Shown in pieces: positions 58,766 through 64,000 of a stretch of DNA of 64,000 nt. Source of the DNA: Trachythela sp. YZ-2020 (taxonomy: Eukaryota > Cnidaria > Anthozoa > Malacalcyonacea > Clavulariidae). Numbering within the stretch: the first letter of the stretch is position 1; every line of letters starts with the position of its first letter. The DNA lies in contig JADLSH010000078.1 of NCBI GenBank assembly GCA_016169945.1, positions 496,001 through 560,000 of the forward strand, written 5' to 3'. The position numbers and the translations under genes were made by a program. The notes beneath the pieces were generated by a model. It saw only the letters and a list, made by a program, of their open reading frames with translations, had not been told where the DNA came from and did no database searches.

Positions 58766-59991
58766 TAAAACCTGTTTGCTTAAAGTTATCTGGTTCGTGT
58801 TCGCTCGGGCATGTCTGGATGACTGTTTGGCTGTGTTAATCACCGGTTTAATGATTTAAAATACAAAATGTACTATGCAAAACTAGATTTAATTCCTTTC
58901 ACCTAACAGGACATGGCAACGCATAGAATTATGTTAGCTTTCTCTTTTAAATTTCTCGTATACATGTCTCGCGGATTTTACATAGTGTAATGTTAAATGT
59001 ATTATTGGTAATAAAATGAAAGCTTCGACTTAGAGTTACGTTTATTATATATTCGCTTCCCAAACATGTATTTGTATTTCTCTATAAGACCTTAGATATG
59101 CCGATTAAACTTTACGATCTTCTCGATTTAGAAAGCTATATTTCTGCTTGTTATTACTTCGCATAAGGTAATAATATTTTACTAGGTTAAGTGTCGCTAT
59201 ATTAGTTGTCTAAGCCGTTTCGTATAAGGTGATATTAGATACGAGAATATATTTACTCGTTGTCGAAACGGACTGTGTTTGGAACACGACGCTTGGGAAC
59301 TTTATACGGACGCTTAGCAATTGTGCTGGTTCAGCTTAATGATTGTTTCGCCCAAACAAGCCTTTTGACTTTATCCCTTAATGAGTTAAGCTATTGTACC
59401 TTTAGTTTACATTAGCAACAAATGCATCAAGGCCAAAACGACAATAAATAAACGCTTGAAAACTTTGTAGAATTGCATATCATTATGACGTCAATACATA
59501 ATTTATGTTAATGATGAGTTGCGTTCGCGGCCCCCTGCGTCCCCCTATATGCTAATGTTTGCGGTCCCCTTGCATACTAATTAGTGTGGCCCCCTGCGGC
59601 CCCCTAAAAACAAGGGTTGATCGGTCTGTATATTACTACTCACACTGCTTTAGATGATTTTGAATTCTAGCTCCTCTCCAGAAGACAGGGTCTTAGCCAG
59701 GATAGGGAATTTGGGCGTCCAAATTTGGTATATTTGACTTACAACTTAATATTTGCGCGAGGATGGTATAGTATAAGGACTTACTCTCTGGCAGCATATT
59801 ATTATTCTATATTTTTGATGGTTTATTAAGAGGATGAAACTTGCATGATCAATTCACATGTTAGCCAAACAAGCTATTTGACTGGAATTGCCTCGAATTT
59901 GACTGTCAATTATTAGTGTAGACAAAGAGAGTTCCTAGAAAATGACAAGACATTAGAATACACACTGTAGAAGACCTATTGTACATGATCG
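58766..59991. other. Intergenic, nothing recognised
   Basis: AT-rich with a short GC-rich repeat near 59525-59615 (GCGGCCCCCTGCG words). No exon identified. Confidence 0.4.
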
Positions 59992-60183
59992 CTACAGGTC
60001 TGCACTATTTTGCGAAGTGGAGTTATCAATTTCTATAAAGGTGTCAATATGATAATCAGCCGTCCAAAGCCGCCATTTTCCAGTGACCGCCCAAATTCTA
60101 AGATCACCGTCCATACGACGGCTGGTAGGCAGGCTGGCTAAGACATGCCAGATGAACTTCTCGTCCTCGAAAGACTTCAATTT
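59992..60183 (-). CDS. Terminal exon of an unrecognised minus-strand gene
   Basis: After the acceptor TATGTTTCAG the exon reads KLKSFEDEKFIWHVLASLPT and later GDLRIWAVTGKWRLWTADYH, ending SADL and TAG. It begins in phase 0, matching the phase in which the exon at 63882-64000 ends, so these are probably the last two exons of one gene with a 3.7-kb intron. I do not recognise the family. Confidence 0.6.
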   Translation of the reverse strand, partial: KLKSFEDEKFIWHVLASLPTSRRMDGDLRIWAVTGKWRLWTADYHIDTFIEIDNSTSQNSADL

Positions 60184-61286
60184 CTGAAACATATACCAAT
60201 TATATAATTGTGTAAAAAAACGTTCTATACAATAATTTTTATGTCCTGTATGTTCAATCCCAACACCTATGTAATTAGTTATACTTAATTTCACCATGGA
60301 TGCACACATTTATACTTTTGTAAACATATCATTAGTAAAACAAATTGTTGTATAATTTTCTCCTTGTGTACAGACACCTACACATTTACCAATTATGGCG
60401 ACTTTTACAAGAAATAATTTTACTTCTAACCCCTGACATCATTAACCTAAGACTTTTAACTTCTTGATATAAACTAAAACACACTTATTCAATATATAAA
60501 TCCACATTTTTAACGTCGCACACAAAATACATAACCGAGACAAATAATTGCCAATCTACAAACACTATACATGAAGTATATCTACTTGTTGCATACACAA
60601 TCTCATCCCCCCATCACAATCCATATCCTCTCTTCACCCCCATTAGCACATGTTACAATTACAATTACAGTCCCAATACGCATGACCGAACACACGCAAT
60701 TTATACAAACGCAACTTCAGCATTCACCCCTTTCTGCCACGGTAGTCGTAGCATGACTGTTCTCCTATATTTACAAATATTGCTCCAAAGCTACACAGTT
60801 AACTCAACCCAAATACTCAGAAATGGCCCGAAGCATTGGACTCTGCAAAAACAACAGCGAGTTTGGTAAGACACTAAAACTTTTATATTATACATATATT
60901 ATTCCTTTTAGCCTTGCCCTTCGACCTCGTCTTTAATCATGTACTGTAAAGACGATCTTTTACGCAATAATTTAATATTTCGCCTGTTTTTCTGCTATTG
61001 GCCAACATTTTTATTAAGAAGCTAATTTAATTTGCGCATTTGTGTGGAAAATATATTATGTTGTGGTTTTCGAGCAGTTACGGGTCCAGCCGTGCTAGTG
61101 TCTCTTTCATTCGGCAGTCAATTAAAAGCTGTCCGAAAACTAGCAGGCAGAATCTGCATATTTTTTCTGCCCTCTTTTCCATTACTAAAATTATTTTACT
61201 CGATTACTAAACTGTCCAAGGTTTCTTAAAATTTTATTTTTCTATGTTTAGCATTTGAAATCGTATTCTAAACTTGGTGCTTCAAA
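60184..61286. other. Intron of the minus-strand gene, nothing recognised
   Basis: Low-complexity CA-rich stretch (60480-60720) gives open frame 60571-60756, which is not gene-like. Near 60823 an ATG (MARSIGLCKNNSEF) runs to a donor-like GTAAGA on the + strand, but support is weak. Confidence 0.35.
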
Positions 61287-61645
61287 ATGGCGGACCAAAA
61301 AGAAAGCCGCCCGTGTAGCCAATTGAAAGTAAGCTGTCAATATATAGATTTATTTTCGCACATACCTTTCTAAGTGACAAAAATGAAAAATTTGCAGGTT
61401 TATAAAATGACAGCTATACAACTCATATGTGTCGGAAATTTTCCAGCTAGTTTCTTCCACAATTTTTTGCACTCAAAAATAAATTACTTCAGAGAACCAC
61501 ATTTCGTTGTATGGCGTGCGTGTGTTGCAAACATGTCATTTCATTTCAAAAGATGTCTTTAAAATGAAGCTTTCTCACAAAAATTCAATTTTTTAAACAA
61601 ATACAGGCAAACGCGTTCAGTTTGCAAAAAAGACAGATACCAGTG
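61287..61645 (+). CDS. Possible first two exons of a small + strand gene
   Basis: ATG at 61287 reads MADQKESRPCSQLK to a good donor (AAA|GTAAGC, 61328). A second segment, 61607-61645, after AAATACAG reads ANAFSLQKRQIPV to GTG|GTATGA. Both are phase 0 and join cleanly. No further exons or family were found, and the segment is short enough to be chance. Confidence 0.3.
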
Positions 61646-61759
61646 GTATGAATATTTTTTTCAATATGTTTGTGCTTCGGGCCTCCGGCTTCAACATTAA
61701 ACGCCCTTGACTAGTATTCTTTCAAGTTAAAGGTCACAGAATAGTAAAATACTATACTA

Positions 61760-62370
61760 TACAGGGTGTATAAAAAAACTGGACAAATTTGAAATTGCTG
61801 TCAACTTCGCGAAGCGGCTCCAGGTACGAAGCTTTTGATTAATATATTGTTTGGGTATTTATAATGTAGAATAAACGAAAAAATTCTGAAAGTTAAATTT
61901 TCAAAACCCAAGGGGGGGGGGTGTCTTGTCCAATAGATAAAAAATGGCTTGCGCACGAAATTTGAATGCTTAAAATTTATTTTGAGTTAGTGGGTGGAAA
62001 ATTTGTTGGGTGTTGCATTGCTGTTCAAAATTTCAGAAAATTTGTTTAAGCCCTTCAAAACGTGGCGCAAACTTTCATTAAAAAAATATCAGCATTGTGC
62101 ATGCTTAATTTACGCCTTTACCTAATTTTCACATTGCTATTTCGCTTTTGCTCCCAAGAGACAATATGCAAATTAGGTAAAGGCGTAAATTAAGCATGCA
62201 CAACTCTGATTTTTTTTTAATGAAAGTTTGCGCGACGTTTTGAAGGGCTTGCACTTAAGCAAATTTTCTGAAATTTTGAACAGCAATGCAACAACGAACA
62301 AGTTTTCCAGCCACTAACTCAAAATAACTTTTAAGCATTCAAATTTCGTGCGCAAGACATTTTTTAGACA
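61760..62370. mobile_element. Fold-back element, mariner-like left end
   Basis: The left end TACAGGGTGTATAAAAAAAC after TA resembles the end of the element at 898. From 61944 to 62366 two arms of about 203 bp are inverse copies (CTTGCGCACGAAATTTGAAT and its mirror) around a 16-bp centre. The right terminus is lost. Confidence 0.7.
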
Positions 62371-63881
62371 GTCCCTACGGGCAATTTTTTTTCAGCATAC
62401 TTTGGTACGGTCGGTAAAACGCGGATTCGGTCGGTGATGTACGGAGCCGTCGGTAAAATCATCGATTTATAAATATATAATATGAACGGGTAAAAAAACA
62501 TTAAAACATGAAGCTATATAAACGGAGGATATCGTATGTGTATAATCTTATGAGAGGAAGGGCACGACCACGTGTTTGTCGGTAAATATTAGACGTTATA
62601 CCCCCCAGTCAAAATGGTCACGCTACGCCCCTGATTCCAAGACACTACTTATTTTACTTGTCAAGGGAAGGTCCTCATACCTTAATGGGTTAATTAATAT
62701 AATTATGTGCATTCTTTACCATTCACCAAACTTCAAGTAGCGACTTCAACCATTTGGTGGTTTGAAATTACCTCCAAGGAGCCAAATTGCCCAACAGCTT
62801 CCAAGCACCAACATTTAATGGCATTTGTCACCAACAAGGAAATATGAACAGCCAACAGAACTTACAAGACAACCAATTGCAGTACAGTACAGTACAGTAC
62901 AGTAGATATTGAGTGTGTGAAGTGTAGCATTGCATGATTTATTTCTGGTAATTATTTATGGTTTATATGTTGTTGAACTGATTATTAGTGAGGTCTACTG
63001 CATGAAATACAATTGGGCCTGGTTGGAGCATTTTACAAAAGAAATCACTTCCAGGTTACTCTTGACATTATGCGGGTGAGAAAGTGATCTATTTTCACAC
63101 TTGCTGGACTATGGGAGATAGGAGTATTACAACGGAGGAGGGCAGCTCACCAGCATTCACCAGGGCTCTTTAATCTGGTGAGAGAAGACCATCGGCATGG
63201 TACAGGGTAATGACTGACACTGTACGCCAACTTCTTCATAGTTGACAGTTTATCCAATTACTATTTTTAGAACTAACTTTTTTACAGCATTGTGGTGCGA
63301 CGAATGTTAGTCACCTATTCATGTTCATATAACCACAAAATATTTCTCTACTTTGCAAAGGGACAGAAAACTTTAATAGTGTTTAATGATACAGTCACTT
63401 TCATGAGCCACTTCCTATAATATGAAAATTATCTGCCATTGCAGCAGCCAGCACCCATGCATGACATGTCTTCGTTGTTTTCTGATTTTAAAGTTCTTGG
63501 CTCTATATAATGAAAAATGTAAATTATGAGCAATTTTATACTAGAAGGTTCATTTGGCAAGTAGACATAAACAAACACCATTCACTGTCTATACTAGTCT
63601 CAGATTTGACTGGATTTCAGGTTTTGCGCATTAAAACCACTGAAAACAGTTATAATATGAATTATACAAGGCTTGTTTTAGAAAATAACCCACTTATCTA
63701 TTACTTAAATGAATTTTCGGTCAAGAACAAAAACCAAAACTCCAATCAGAATTACAAAATGCAATATAAATAAGCTTTTGTTGCTAATGTTCATAGCAGA
63801 ACATAACATGAGAGCAACACCGACTATTCGATACTTTTCCTCTTGATTGAGAAACACAAATACTTAAAATAAATTGCTTAC
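62371..63881. other. Intron or intergenic, no supported gene
   Basis: Contains CGGTCGGTAAAA words, a GTACA microsatellite (62881-62905) and open frame 63510-63773, which is Asn-rich and not recognisable. Confidence 0.4.
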
Positions 63882-64000
63882 CTTTCGTTTAATCCATTCG
63901 ATTGAAAATTCTATCCAGCCAAAGTATTTGGTAGTGAAAATGCTATCATGAAAAGCCACTTGCCAGAGTGTTTGGCCGAAATATAGAGTTCCTATATGCA
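63882..64000 (-). CDS. Internal exon running off the right edge
   Basis: On the minus strand the sequence from the window edge reads HIGTLYFGQTLWQVAFHDSI, then FGWIEFSIEWIKRK, to a donor AAG|GTAAGC at 63882. The frame is open throughout and ends in phase 0. It is probably upstream of the terminal exon at 59992-60183. The aromatic-rich sequence looks truly coding, but I cannot name the family. Confidence 0.55.

Noticed and set aside
60571..60756. A small secreted or Pro/Thr-rich protein
   Set aside because: It lies in a CA-rich low-complexity stretch with no other support.

Overview
The window is animal genomic DNA and most probably cnidarian. It is AT-rich and carries short exons with GT-AG introns, CR1/L2-type LINEs, tRNA-derived SINEs, many fold-back MITEs, and gene families (CxC2-KDZ transposase genes, an HMGXB3-like gene) that I associate with cnidarian genomes. 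The species call is inference; no marker gene settles it. Exon coordinates come from reading splice sites and phases by eye and should be good to a few bases where phases agree.

Layout. 1-2.4 kb: three candidate exons of an unrecognised + strand gene, with a mariner-like fold-back element and a LINE 3' fragment in the introns. 2.5-7.7 kb: a 43-bp minisatellite split by a 1,874-bp DNA transposon with CAC...GTG inverted ends and an ATA target duplication. 8.2-16.8 kb (minus strand): a sixteen-exon CxC2-KDZ transposase gene of about 910 residues with its D-D-E motifs present; a further candidate 5' exon lies at 17.4-17.6 kb. 17.6-31 kb: gene-poor, with a CR1/L2 LINE broken by frameshifts (21.2-23.2 kb) and a SINE cluster (26.4-27.0 kb). 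31.3-35.4 kb: a decayed multi-exon gene between inverted arms of about 290 bp; one arm is interrupted by a 725-bp element with the features of a Ginger transposon. 35.4-38.6 kb: a mosaic of mirrored decamer arrays, SINE tandem repeats and nested MITEs. 38.6-43.5 kb: palindromic repeats only. 43.5-52 kb: a decayed HMGXB3-like gene on the + strand; one intron carries about 2.85 tandem copies of a 282-bp unit, each with a well-formed type I hammerhead ribozyme, which is the layout of a retrozyme. 52.9-54.7 kb: exons of an unrecognised gene. 56.7-58.8 kb: a LINE 3' fragment and a 1.5-kb mirrored GATATC satellite. 60-64 kb: the last two exons of a minus-strand gene that continues beyond the right edge.

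The genes do not form an operon or pathway. The theme is mobile DNA: at least one probably intact transposase gene, several decayed multi-copy genes, and many non-autonomous elements, often nested in introns or in each other, which allows some relative dating of insertions.
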